From Anatilimnocola aggregata (GTDB lineage: Bacteria > Planctomycetota > Planctomycetia > Pirellulales > Pirellulaceae), in the NCBI RefSeq assembly GCF_007747655.1, contig NZ_CP036274.1, positions 7,006,001 to 7,070,000 of the forward strand: DNA of 64,000 bases, given 5' to 3'. Shown here piece after piece: positions 53,515 through 62,202 of the stretch (position 1 is the first letter of the stretch; each line of letters begins with the position of its first letter). The position numbers and the translations under genes were made by a program. The notes beneath the pieces were generated by a model. It was not told where the DNA came from. It searched no databases and saw only the letters and a list, made by a program, of their open reading frames with translations.

Positions 53515-54573
53515 CATTAGCACCTTACGAATATTTTCTTCATTCACCGGGTCGATGACGCCACGTTCAGTGATGATGCCGCGGATGAGACGCGCTGGAG
53601 TGACGTCGAACGCAGGGTTATAGACGCTAATGCCGTCGGGAGCAGTCTGGCGGCCGAAGCCGTGTGTGATTTCGGTCGCTGCCCGCTGTTCGATGGGAAT
53701 GAGGTCACCCGTGGGGAGCGTGAGATCAAACGTGGTGGTCGGTGCCGCAACATAGAACGGAATCCCGTGCGCATGGGCGAGGACGGCCACGCTATAAGTG
53801 CCGATCTTGTTCGCGGTATCACCGTTCGCCGTGATCCGGTCGGCACCAACGACCACTGCCTGGATCTTGCCTTCGCGCATCACTTGCCCGGCCATGTTGT
53901 CGCAAATGAGGGTGGCGTCGATACCGCGCTGAGCAAGTTCCCAGGCGGTTAATCGCGCGCCCTGCAGCAGCGGGCGCGTTTCGTCGACAAAGACCTTCAG
54001 TGACTTCCCTTGATCCTGGCAAGTAAAGAAAACCGAGAGCGCGGTACCGTATTCCGCCGTCGCCAAGCCCCCCGCATTGCAGTGCGTGAGAACTCCACTG
54101 CCGCTCGCAATGAGCTCCGCACCAAAGCGGCCAATCGCCCGGCACAGCTGGCGGTCTTCGTCGTGAATGGCTTTGGCTTCTTTCAGGAGCAGCGCTGGAA
54201 TTTGCTGCGGCAAGTGTTCTGCCCGCAATTTATTGGCTAATCGACGCATGCGATCGAGCGCCCAGAAGAGATTCACCGCGGTTGGCCGGCTGCCGGCGAG
54301 ATACTCGATCGTCTTCGTCAGGTGAGCATCGAACGCCTCTGGAGTCGATCCGGTCACTTGTTGCATACCAAGCACCACGCCATAAGCGGCAGCAATGCCA
54401 ATGGCAGGAGCGCCGCGGACACGCAGTTGCTTGATGGCTTCCCAAACCATTCCAACATCGGTGCAATTTAGCTCGACTAGCTCGAGAGGGAGGCGGGTTT
54501 GGTCGATCAGCGAAAGGCTACCGGTGACATGGTCGCCGAGCCAACGCATGGTTTCTACAGGGATTTTGGTCAT
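53512..54573 (-). CDS. mtnA: S-methyl-5-thioribose-1-phosphate isomerase
   Basis: Isomerises methylthioribose-1-phosphate to methylthioribulose-1-phosphate in methionine salvage. A 353-residue eIF2B-like fold. Signatures: VRGAPAIGIAAAYGVVLG near residue 50, VLTHCNAGGLATAEYGTALS with the catalytic Cys near 160, TRPLLQGARLTAWEL, and VVGADRITANGDTANKIGTY with the catalytic Asp near 240. No other methionine salvage gene is in the window. The stop codon lies in a family B repeat. The upstream gap to ald holds two inverted half copies of palindrome family A. Confidence 0.95.
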   Translation of the reverse strand: MTKIPVETMRWLGDHVTGSLSLIDQTRLPLELVELNCTDVGMVWEAIKQLRVRGAPAIGIAAAYGVVLGMQQVTGSTPEAFDAHLTKTIEYLAGSRPTAVNLFWALDRMRRLANKLRAEHLPQQIPALLLKEAKAIHDEDRQLCRAIGRFGAELIASGSGVLTHCNAGGLATAEYGTALSVFFTCQDQGKSLKVFVDETRPLLQGARLTAWELAQRGIDATLICDNMAGQVMREGKIQAVVVGADRITANGDTANKIGTYSVAVLAHAHGIPFYVAAPTTTFDLTLPTGDLIPIEQRAATEITHGFGRQTAPDGISVYNPAFDVTPARLIRGIITERGVIDPVNEENIRKVLM

Positions 54574-54576
54574 TGT

Positions 54577-54668
54577 TGTCGCGTGGGCTTTAGCCCACTT
54601 AGGAATCGAAATAAACGCAAGTGAAAATTCAAAGAGGACGTCTGACGTCGGCTAAAGCCCACGCGACA
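54577..54668. repeat. Palindrome family A, two inverted copies
   Basis: A complete core GTGGGCTTTAGCCCAC is at 54583-54598 and a partial copy GGCTAAAGCCCACGCGACA at 54650-54668. The outer parts TGTCGCGTGGGCTTTAGCC and its reverse complement match exactly, so a larger hairpin can form across the mtnA-ald gap. Confidence 0.8.
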
Positions 54669-54674
54669 GAATGA

Positions 54675-55772
54675 TCAATTTGCGAACGGCAAGCCGAATG
54701 TCTCGGCCACCGCGCGGTAAGTGACCTGCCCACGCCGGATATTGACGGCGGTGGCGAGTGGGGGAAGTTCTTGGCAGGCGTCGTCGATGCCGCGCTCGGC
54801 CAGTTGCATGACCCACGGCAGTGTGACATTGCACAAGGCGAACGTGCTGGTGCGGCCAACCGCGCCGGGCATGTTGGTAACGCAATAGTGGAGCACGTCT
54901 TCGTCCATGTAAGTTGGGTCGCTGTGGGTCGTGGGGCGGCTGGTTTCGATGCAGCCCCCTTGGTCGATGGCAACGTCGATGATCACGCTGCCGGGCTTCA
55001 TTACCTTCAGGTCTTGCCGCGTGACGAGTTTGGGGGCGCGAGCGCCGGGAATGAGGACTGCGCCGATGACGAGGTCGGCTAATTTCAACTGAGCGCGAAT
55101 GGTGTGGCGGTCGCTATAGAGGACGTTGACGTTCGGCGGCATGATGTCGTCGAGATAGCGGAGGCGATCCATGTTCACGTCGAGGATGGCAATATCTGCT
55201 TGAAAGCCGGCAGCGATCTTCGCCGCGTTCGCGCCGACAATTCCGCCGCCGAGAATCGTGATATGAGCAGGTGCCACGCCAGGAACACCTGCGAGCAAAA
55301 TGCCGCGGCCCATTTGCGGCTTCTCCAGGTACTTGGCCCCTTCCTGAATGCTCATCCGCCCGGCCACTTCGCTCATCGGCGTAAGAAGCGGCAAGCGGCC
55401 TTGAGGATCGCGGAGCGTTTCATAAGCGAGACAGGTCGCGCCGCTGGCGAGCATGGCGTCGGTCAATTCGCGGCTGGCGGCGAAGTGAAAATAGGTAAAT
55501 AGTGCCTGCCCGGGACGAATGAGAGGCCATTCCTGTGGCAGTGGTTCTTTCACCTTCACGATCAGTTCGGCCTGGCCAAAAACATCGGCAGCTGTCGGCA
55601 CAATTCGAGCGCCTTGCTCTTGGTACTCGGCATCGGTAATGCCACTGCCCAGGCCAGCGCCCGCTTCGAACAACACCTGGTGCCCCGCGCGAACGAGTTC
55701 ATCCACGCCGACCGGTAGCATCGCCACCCGATACTCGTCCCGTTTAATCTCGCGCGGTACGCCAACGATCAT
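54675..55772 (-). CDS. ald: Alanine dehydrogenase
   Basis: Reversible NAD-dependent deamination of L-alanine to pyruvate. A 365-residue protein of normal length. MIVGVPREIKRDEYRVAM at the start, the substrate-binding lysine in IVKVKEPLPQEW, the catalytic His in FTYFHFAASRELTD near residue 95, the NAD motif ILGGGIVGANAAKIAAGF near 172-189, and the late signature VIDVAIDQGGCIETSRPTTH. It begins at ATG 55772. Its stop lies next to a family A repeat, and its upstream region holds the family C inverted repeat. Confidence 0.96.
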   Translation of the reverse strand: MIVGVPREIKRDEYRVAMLPVGVDELVRAGHQVLFEAGAGLGSGITDAEYQEQGARIVPTAADVFGQAELIVKVKEPLPQEWPLIRPGQALFTYFHFAASRELTDAMLASGATCLAYETLRDPQGRLPLLTPMSEVAGRMSIQEGAKYLEKPQMGRGILLAGVPGVAPAHITILGGGIVGANAAKIAAGFQADIAILDVNMDRLRYLDDIMPPNVNVLYSDRHTIRAQLKLADLVIGAVLIPGARAPKLVTRQDLKVMKPGSVIIDVAIDQGGCIETSRPTTHSDPTYMDEDVLHYCVTNMPGAVGRTSTFALCNVTLPWVMQLAERGIDDACQELPPLATAVNIRRGQVTYRAVAETFGLPFAN

Positions 55773-55831
55773 TAGTTTGGTTCCTGGGAGAGGTTTCGTG
55801 GCAAATTACAATTCGTTCAGGCGGAAGGTCA

Positions 55832-55904
55832 GGGGTCGGGAGTCTTTGGCGAGCAACGAGTAACCACGTGATTAAGTCGGTTTTCGCCAAAGACTCCCGA
55901 CCCC
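55832..55904. repeat. Palindrome family C: perfect 20-bp inverted repeat
   Basis: GGGGTCGGGAGTCTTTGGCG at 55832-55851 and its exact reverse complement at 55885-55904, separated by 33 bases. Lies between ald and the ClpP-like gene. It could form a strong hairpin in RNA from either strand. Confidence 0.85.
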
Positions 55905-55911
55905 GATGCAC

Positions 55912-55926
55912 AAAGCCCACGCTACG
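55912..55926. repeat. Palindrome family A, truncated copy
   Basis: AAAGCCCACGCTACG is the right half of family A. Its CTA (55922-55924) is the TAG stop codon of the ClpP-like gene on the minus strand. Confidence 0.7.
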
Positions 55927-56512
55927 AACGAAAACCGGGTTTTTGCTTCTGGGGTTTCTCTGCGGGCGGCAGCAAGTCGCTGAGCGGAGAGAGTTCAATT
56001 AACTCGGCCAACCCCGCAGCCACCAGTTCGCGGCCGGTTACGTAGCGACCAGGATGCAGCCAAGGGCGAAGCTTTTCGAGGGGCACATTGAATTGCCGGG
56101 CCAGGAGTTCGTCCATATCTCGTTCCAGATGTTCAAAATGGCGTGCCCATTCCGCTGCTTCCGAAATCAGAACATGCTCTTCGCTCTGCCATTTCATGGG
56201 GTGAAACAGCAGGACGCTATGGGGTGTGACGAGGCGGCGGGTACAGGCTGCGAACAGCCAGAGCGCTGCTGAGGAGCATTCGCCAGTGACAACACCCGTG
56301 GCCTTTAGCCCGCGAAGAGCAATCAGCCCAGACAGGGCCAGGGCGACATAGGCACTGCCGCCGGGAGAATTGAAGTACAGCACGCACTCGCTCCCCGGCG
56401 GGACGCTAAGGAGTTTGTCGCTGAGGTCCCCCTCCCGCTCGGTCAGGTCGCCGCAGATGGCGAGTTCGAGCGGGCCTTCGTCGTGTTCCATTGGTTCGTC
56501 TGTAGGGGGCAT
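55922..56512 (-). CDS. ClpP-like serine protease-fold protein
   Basis: About 196 residues of the ClpP/crotonase superfamily. Fold features: LELAICGDLT at the start of the first strand, CVLYFNSPGGSAYVALALSG near 60-80 (the oxyanion-type SPGGS of ClpP), a candidate nucleophile in GECSSAALWLFAACTRR, and a candidate His in VLLFHPMKW. The end carries VTGRELVAAGLAELIE, which matches the YTGxxAxxxGLIDxI of ClpP helices, and a Pro/Lys-rich tail. True ClpP has GMAASMGA at the nucleophile, so this is a divergent relative. ATG 56512 was chosen for its fit to the fold; the longer frame is doubtful. The stop codon is provided by a repeat. Confidence 0.75.
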   Translation of the reverse strand: MPPTDEPMEHDEGPLELAICGDLTEREGDLSDKLLSVPPGSECVLYFNSPGGSAYVALALSGLIALRGLKATGVVTGECSSAALWLFAACTRRLVTPHSVLLFHPMKWQSEEHVLISEAAEWARHFEHLERDMDELLARQFNVPLEKLRPWLHPGRYVTGRELVAAGLAELIELSPLSDLLPPAEKPQKQKPGFRS

Positions 56513-56695
56513 GCCGGTTGGGCCGTCCTCAATTAAGTAGCGGTTGAGTGCAAGACTGTTTTCATTTCTGGGGGGCAAGCATCTATAATAGCAATTGCGA
56601 GTCGACAGGCGGCAACGGGACAACGGGTCATTACAGCGGGCTGAATTTTGTGGCCTGCCTTTGCAGGCACGGAATAGAGACGACAGGCAGCGATT

Positions 56696-57586
56696 ATGGG
56701 CATTCGTTTTCATTGTCCGAACGGCCACAAGCTGAACGTAAAATCGTTCTTGGCTGGCAAGAAGGGGGTCTGCCCCGATTGCAGTGCGAAGTTTCGCATT
56801 CCCGAGCGCTCGGAACCAGGGCTCGATAGCGACCTGGAAGATGCCGATGAACATGCCGCGCCCGCGCAAGGCGCGCATCAACCGGCCGCAGTGAGTGCTG
56901 CCCCAGTGGCTGTGGCAGCCGCCATCCAAGCCCCCGTGCAGCCGATGCCAGCCAAAATGCCTGCCCCAGTCGCGGCGGTTTCAGTAGCACCTTATGCGAC
57001 CACTGCCGCCGCAATCGCTGCCCCGGCAGGAGCAATTCCCAGTGGTGTGCCTCTGCCAAGTATGAAGGCCGGAGCTCAGCCGGTGACAGCAACCGCGCCA
57101 CCTTTTGCAATGCCTGCAGCACCTATACATCCGGCGGCCATGTCGGCCGCCCCCCTGGCGATGCCTCCCCCGCCGCCGATGACTGCAAGTGGAATGGGCG
57201 GGCGCGATGCAATCGCCGAGAATCCGCTGGCGACCTGGTTCGTTCGGCCCCCTTCGGGCGGTCAGTTTGGGCCCGCGCGGGGCGAGGTGATGCGCAAATG
57301 GCTGACCGAGGGGCGAGTGACGGCCGATTCGCTCGTCTGGCGTGAAGGGTGGACCGATTGGTTAGCGGCGACCGAGGTTTTCCCTTCTCTGGGCAAAGCT
57401 GCGGTGGCCATGTTTGGGGCACCGACTGTCGCCACGAAGGCCGCTTCCCCTTCAGCCGCAATCGTGGGGCGTAAGAAGTCAAGTGGCGCACTCGGTGCCA
57501 CGATACTGGTTCTCTTGGCCATTATCTGCGTAATCCTGGTCGGTGTTTTGGCATTCGTTCTTTCCGGCGGCACGGCGAGCACGTAG
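56696..57586 (+). CDS. Zinc-ribbon and GYF-like domain membrane protein
   Basis: A 296-residue protein. Residues 1-35 form a small zinc ribbon (FHCPNGHKLNV and KKGVCPDCSAKFRIP, with Cys-x2-His/Cys-x2-Cys spacing). A 110-residue Ala/Pro-rich linker follows, then a GYF-type (DUF4339) domain at about 180-225 (WFVRPPSGGQFGPARGEVMR and WLTEGRVTADSLVWREGWTD), and a C-terminal membrane helix (LGATILVLLAIICVILVGVL). This layout is common in planctomycetes; a role in protein-protein contact at the membrane is likely but unproven. It diverges from the ClpP-like gene and lies upstream of a secreted protein and the T6SS genes. Confidence 0.82.
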   Translation: MGIRFHCPNGHKLNVKSFLAGKKGVCPDCSAKFRIPERSEPGLDSDLEDADEHAAPAQGAHQPAAVSAAPVAVAAAIQAPVQPMPAKMPAPVAAVSVAPYATTAAAIAAPAGAIPSGVPLPSMKAGAQPVTATAPPFAMPAAPIHPAAMSAAPLAMPPPPPMTASGMGGRDAIAENPLATWFVRPPSGGQFGPARGEVMRKWLTEGRVTADSLVWREGWTDWLAATEVFPSLGKAAVAMFGAPTVATKAASPSAAIVGRKKSSGALGATILVLLAIICVILVGVLAFVLSGGTAST

Positions 57587-57654
57587 AATAACGGCGACCG
57601 TTTATTCGATTTCAGCTCTCACCCACCTAGCAATTTCCTTCGAAGGACCTACCT

Positions 57655-58215
57655 ATGCGCAGCGGTTTGTGGACGTCGGCAGCCATGTTTTCTTGCCTCG
57701 CCTTTTGCTCATCTGCCATGGCACAAGAGGCCACCAAGTTCACGGTGGGCGAAGGCAAGTTGGAATTCAAAGCTCCTGCTTCTTGGAACAAGAAGACCCC
57801 CAAGGTGCGAATCATTGAAGTCGAGTACGAAGTGCCGGCGGCCAAGGGTGACGAGTTGGCCGGCCGCATGACGGTGATGGGCGCGGGTGGCACCGTCGAA
57901 GCCAACATTGATCGCTGGATTGGCCAGTTCGATCAACCGGGCGGCGGCGACACCAAGGACAAAGCCAAGATCGAAAAGTTGAAGGTCAGCGGCCAGGATG
58001 TGCAGTGGGTCGACCTCTCGGGTACTTACAAAGACAATCCGGCTCCTTTTGCCGGTGGCAAACCAGTACTGCGTGAGAATTATCGCATGCTGGCCGCCAT
58101 TGTGCAGACCAAGGAATCGGGCAACTACTTTTTGAAGTTCTATGGGCCGAAGGCGACCGTCACGGAAAACGAAAAGGCGTTCCGCGATCTCGTCGACAGC
58201 ATGCAGGTCAAGTAA
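57655..58215 (+). CDS. Small secreted protein of unknown function
   Basis: A 186-residue protein with a signal peptide ending CSSAMAQEA (cleavage near residue 24). The mature domain begins FTVGEGKLEFKAPASWNKKT and continues to FLKFYGPKATVTENEKAFRD and LVDSMQVK; the opening and closing resemble small periplasmic proteins that follow lipoprotein or PsbP/DcrB-like folds, but I cannot name the family. AAGGACC precedes the ATG. It is followed by a hairpin and then the T6SS operon; there is no evidence that it belongs to it. Confidence 0.75.
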   Translation: MRSGLWTSAAMFSCLAFCSSAMAQEATKFTVGEGKLEFKAPASWNKKTPKVRIIEVEYEVPAAKGDELAGRMTVMGAGGTVEANIDRWIGQFDQPGGGDTKDKAKIEKLKVSGQDVQWVDLSGTYKDNPAPFAGGKPVLRENYRMLAAIVQTKESGNYFLKFYGPKATVTENEKAFRDLVDSMQVK

Positions 58216-58249
58216 GCTTCACGAATTAAGAACAATTTGAAAAACCTCT

Positions 58250-58281
58250 CAGCCCTGGGCAGCGATGCTCTGGGCTGATTT
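58250..58281 (+). terminator. Possible terminator after the secreted protein gene
   Basis: CAGCCC and GGGCTG form the base of an imperfect hairpin whose inner part (AGC-GAT-GCT) also pairs. Only a short ATTT follows, so termination is likely weak. Confidence 0.5.
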
Positions 58282-58481
58282 CGTATCGGCAGCAACTTGC
58301 CGGTGATAACGGCCTTCTGTTGTCGGCACAGTCGGCACGCGTGGTTTGAGCGATTCGATTGGCAAAGTTTCCAGTGGGGCTATGTGGCGGGCCGAAAGAA
58401 ATCCGATGCGGCCGCATGTTACAATTCCGACGCTAGTCCGCTGAAGTTCTGACCACGCACAACTGAGGGCAGCAACGATTC

Positions 58482-58961
58482 ATGTCCCGCGTTCCGTCTC
58501 ACCATCGACTGCTGGCTTCGTTGCTCGATCGGCTGATCGAGATTCAGCCCAACGAAGAAGCCACGTCGCACAATCCGCAGGGATTGTCGTTGAGCGAGAT
58601 GCAGGCCAATGTGCTGCGCGATGTGCAGTCTCTCTTGAATACGCGGCAAACTCTGACCGAACCGACCGACGACGAGTCGCACCTGCGGCAATCGGTCGTC
58701 TCGTTCGGGCTGCCCGATATTTCGAACGTGAATCCAGATAACCTCGACCAGCGCGACGCGATTCGAAGTTCGGTCGAAGAGGCGATTCGACAATTCGAAC
58801 CACGTTTAGCCAATATTCGCGTGCAGGCGCATGAAACGTCGAATGCCGATCGCAGCTTGCGTTTGACCGTCGATGCGCTACTGAAGGTGGAACCGAATCC
58901 GGTGCCGGTGCAGTTCGACACGGTAATCGAAAGTGGCACGAGTCAGTGGAAGGTGAAATAA
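58482..58961 (+). CDS. tssE: Type VI secretion baseplate protein TssE (gp25-like)
   Basis: A 159-residue gp25-like protein of the T6SS baseplate wedge. LLASLLDRLIE at the start, SEMQANVLRDVQSLLNTRQT near 39-58, then YGLPD-like FGLPDISNVN, VEEAIRQFEPRLANIRVQAH near 103-123, and a closing strand pattern LRLTVDALLKVEPNPVPVQF. The EPRL motif matches the conserved gp25 signature. It is the first gene of a co-oriented cluster: tssF follows after 13 bases. Confidence 0.92.
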   Translation: MSRVPSHHRLLASLLDRLIEIQPNEEATSHNPQGLSLSEMQANVLRDVQSLLNTRQTLTEPTDDESHLRQSVVSFGLPDISNVNPDNLDQRDAIRSSVEEAIRQFEPRLANIRVQAHETSNADRSLRLTVDALLKVEPNPVPVQFDTVIESGTSQWKVK

Positions 58962-58974
58962 GGATCTCGCCCGC

Positions 58975-60831
58975 ATGGCAACCCGGTTGGAGCGCGAGTA
59001 CGAAAACGAACTGGTATTCATTCGCCAGTTTGCGACCGAATTTGCGCGCGAACGTCCCGGCATTGCCGGCCGGCTCATGCTCAGCGAGGACACAGGCTTT
59101 TCGCAAGACCCGCACGTCGAACGGCTCATCGAAGCATTCGCCTTTCTCACCGCCCGCGTGCAGGTCAAGCTCAAAGACGAGTTTCCCGAACTGACCGATG
59201 CGCTGCTGAACATTCTCTATCCGCATTACCTGGCCCCGATTCCATCAATGGCCATTGCCCAGCTGCATCTCGACCGCGCGCAAGGGAATCTCACTACGGG
59301 ACAGGTGATTAAGCGGCATACCGAAGTCTATTCGCGCGAGATCAATGGGCTCCCCTGTCGCTTTCGCACGACGGCCGACACGGAACTGTGGCCCATCGAA
59401 GTGACCAAGGCCCGCTATGAAAGCGCGCCCTTCGGCCGCGAGATTAGCGATATTGTCGACCCGCGCCGCCTGCGCGATGCCGAGTCGGCCATTCGGATCG
59501 AACTGAAATCGTGGAGCGCTCATCCGCTCAAAAAGTTGGACCTTTCGCAGCTGAGGTTTTTTCTCAGCGGCGATATGCCGACGACCAATCAGTTGTACGA
59601 ACTGATTTTTAATCACGCGGTCAGCGTAGTGATTCGCGTGCCCGATGTGATGCCGAAAGAAAGCTATGCCTTTCTGCCGGCCAGTGGTTTACATCCGGTT
59701 GGCTTTGACCCCGACGAAGGAATGCTGCCGTATGGGCCGCGCTCGTTGCCTGGCTATCGGCTGTTAACAGAATTCTTCACGTTCCCGCACAAGTTCCTGT
59801 TCTTCGATGCCACAGGCCTCGCAGCGCTAAAGAACTTGCCGGTGACCGATCAATTCGAGTTGGTCATCTTCCTGAACAAGACCGCGCCCCAGTTAGAGAC
59901 ACGAATCAAGGCCGACACCTTCCGTCTCGGCTGCACGCCTATTGTCAATCTGTTCAAACAATCGGCAGAGCCCATTCGCCTGACGCGCACGAAGATGCAG
60001 TATCCGCTCTATCCGGATGTGCGACGCATGAGCGCGATGGAGGTCTACTCCATCGATGAAGTCGAGAGCATTCATCCGGAAACGAAAGAATCGATCACTT
60101 ATCGGCCTTTCTTTTCCTTTCAGCACGATACCGAATCAGCTGGCGAGCGCGCATATTGGGCCCATCATCGCGTACCGTCGATCAAGGCGGACGATCAAGG
60201 AACCGATATTTTCCTCTCGCTCGTCGATTTGAATTTCAATCCCACGCTACCTGCGGCCGAAGTGCTGCTCATTACTACCACCTGCACCAATCGCGACATT
60301 CCCGCCGACGCTCAAAAGACCGGCAATGCCGAGTGGGGTTTTCAACTCACGGGGCAATCGCCGGTGCGAAAGATCACGACGCCAGTCGAACCGACTCGCC
60401 CGTTACGCTTGAAAGAGGCCGCCAATCGCTGGCGACTCATTTCGCATTTATCGCTCAATCACTTGTCAATCACCGGTGGCCCCGATGGCGCCGCGGCACT
60501 GCGCGAACTGCTGCGGCTATACGACTACACTTCGTCGCAAACAACGGCCCAGTTGATCGAGGGCATCACTTCAATTAGCAGCGAGCGGAGCGTCGCGCCG
60601 ATTCAAGATGCCAAAACGCGCGGCTTTTGCCGCGGTCTCGATGTGACCGTTACGTTCGACGACGAAAAATATCCGGGCACGGGCTTTTATCTGTTAGCCT
60701 GCGTCCTCGAACATTTCCTGGGGCAATACTCCACGATCAATTCGTTCACGCGGATGATTGCGAAATCGAAACAGCGCGAATTCTGGGAGCGAAAATGGGC
60801 ACCGAGGACCGGCAATCTGACGCTGGCTTGA
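58975..60831 (+). CDS. tssF: Type VI secretion baseplate protein TssF
   Basis: A 618-residue protein of normal length for TssF (about 580-630). It starts MATRLEREYENELVFIRQFA and continues with the typical FAREHPGIAGRL-type stretch, DPHVERLIEAFAFLTARVQV and FPELTDALLNILYPHYLAPI, all strong TssF signatures. Late features: GVDVTV-like GLDVTVTFDDEKYPG and LACVLEHFLGQYSTINSFTR. TssF, with TssG and TssK, builds the baseplate that anchors the contractile sheath. The 3' end overlaps tssG by 37 bases, implying translational coupling. Confidence 0.95.
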   Translation: MATRLEREYENELVFIRQFATEFARERPGIAGRLMLSEDTGFSQDPHVERLIEAFAFLTARVQVKLKDEFPELTDALLNILYPHYLAPIPSMAIAQLHLDRAQGNLTTGQVIKRHTEVYSREINGLPCRFRTTADTELWPIEVTKARYESAPFGREISDIVDPRRLRDAESAIRIELKSWSAHPLKKLDLSQLRFFLSGDMPTTNQLYELIFNHAVSVVIRVPDVMPKESYAFLPASGLHPVGFDPDEGMLPYGPRSLPGYRLLTEFFTFPHKFLFFDATGLAALKNLPVTDQFELVIFLNKTAPQLETRIKADTFRLGCTPIVNLFKQSAEPIRLTRTKMQYPLYPDVRRMSAMEVYSIDEVESIHPETKESITYRPFFSFQHDTESAGERAYWAHHRVPSIKADDQGTDIFLSLVDLNFNPTLPAAEVLLITTTCTNRDIPADAQKTGNAEWGFQLTGQSPVRKITTPVEPTRPLRLKEAANRWRLISHLSLNHLSITGGPDGAAALRELLRLYDYTSSQTTAQLIEGITSISSERSVAPIQDAKTRGFCRGLDVTVTFDDEKYPGTGFYLLACVLEHFLGQYSTINSFTRMIAKSKQREFWERKWAPRTGNLTLA

Positions 60832-62066
60832 GCCAATGGCTCGGCGTCACGCCGACCAGCCGGGCCGCCGTCCACACCGGCCTCCCGGGGCTCGATCACC
60901 TGCTGCGCGAAGAACCGTATCGCTTTGAATTCTTCGCGGCGATGCACCTGCTTACGCGCATTCGGCTGATGCGTCCCGACTTCGACCTCGATGGCCAGGC
61001 CGAGCTTCTGCCCATTCGCTTTCGCGCCCATCAGTCGCTGGCGTTTCCGCCCAGCGAAATTCACGACCTAAGGGTGCTTCCAAATTCGAAGCGCCCGATC
61101 GAGATGCTGGTCACGTTCTTCGGGCTGACTGGGCCGATGGGGGCCCTGCCGCGGCACTACACCGAGATTGTCATGGAGCGGATACGCAAGCGCGATCACG
61201 TGCTGCGCGACTTTCTCGACCTGTTCAATCATCGGCTGATCATGCTGTTTGCCGAAGCCGGGCATAAATATCGCTTCTGGTTTTCCTACGAGCAGGCCGT
61301 GCAGATTGGCCGGATTCGTAAGACGCAGGGTTCGCAGAAATTTCGCGGCTTCGTACTGGAAGATCGCCCACGCATCGATCACGTCTCTCAAAATCTGCTC
61401 GATCTTGTCGGTCTCGGCAATTCGCTTCAGCGGTACAAAGACATTGTGCGCGGTGCATTAGCGAACCGCGTCGATATCGCCGACGAGACCTTTCGGCATT
61501 ATGCGGGCTTGCTGTCGCAATCGCATCGCAGCGGGTTGGGGCTCGAACAAATCCTCAGCGGATATTTTGCAACGCCGGTCAAGATTCAGCAGTTTGTCGG
61601 CCAGTGGCTGCAACTGCCGGCCGAATATCGAACTGGTTTGCCCATTCGCGAAGAAATTATCGCCCCGGGCGCAAGCAAGCCGACCACCGTGCCAAAGGCT
61701 CCGGTTGCCCATGCAGCGCCCCGTTTGGGACAGAATACAGTCATTGGGTCGAGAATCTGGGAGGTCCAGGGGAAGTTTCGTGTCACCTTGGGACCCCTCA
61801 CTTATCAGCGGTTCTTAGACTACTTGCCGGTGGGCAACGCATTTCGCAAACTGGCACAACTCACGCGAATTTACGTTCGAGGCGGTTTCGACTTCGATGT
61901 GCAGCCGACACTGCTGGGGCACGAGGTTCCCTGGTGCCGGCTGGGCGGCAACGAAACACCCGGTGCCCGGCTGGGCTGGAACACGTGGATTCGCAACGAG
62001 CCGTTTCGCAAGCCCGTCGACGATGCGGTGTTCCAGGTCGAAAACAAGGTCTCGTTCGGTTCGTAA
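60795..62066 (+). CDS. tssG: Type VI secretion baseplate protein TssG
   Basis: A 423-residue TssG. LLREEPYRFEFFAAMHLLTR near the start, IRFRAHQSLAFPPSEIHDL, VTFFGLTGPMGALPRHYTE and the C-terminal LTRIYVRGGFDFDVQPTLLG with GARLGWNTWI are family signatures. The length is slightly above average (about 340-400) because of a Pro/Ala-rich insertion near 290-305 (KPTTVPKAPVAHAAPRLGQN). ATG 60795 lies inside tssF; a longer upstream frame is not needed. It is followed by clpV after 136 bases. Confidence 0.94.
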   Translation: MGTEDRQSDAGLSQWLGVTPTSRAAVHTGLPGLDHLLREEPYRFEFFAAMHLLTRIRLMRPDFDLDGQAELLPIRFRAHQSLAFPPSEIHDLRVLPNSKRPIEMLVTFFGLTGPMGALPRHYTEIVMERIRKRDHVLRDFLDLFNHRLIMLFAEAGHKYRFWFSYEQAVQIGRIRKTQGSQKFRGFVLEDRPRIDHVSQNLLDLVGLGNSLQRYKDIVRGALANRVDIADETFRHYAGLLSQSHRSGLGLEQILSGYFATPVKIQQFVGQWLQLPAEYRTGLPIREEIIAPGASKPTTVPKAPVAHAAPRLGQNTVIGSRIWEVQGKFRVTLGPLTYQRFLDYLPVGNAFRKLAQLTRIYVRGGFDFDVQPTLLGHEVPWCRLGGNETPGARLGWNTWIRNEPFRKPVDDAVFQVENKVSFGS

Positions 62067-62202
62067 AGTCACATTGCAGAACGATTGTCAGGAACCGGCT
62101 GTAACATTTCGTCTTCGTTGCCGCTAATGATCTTTTAGCTTTGAGTGTTGCTCTTCTATCTACTTTCACCGAATGCGGGGCGTCCCTTTGGGGACGAAAA
62201 TC

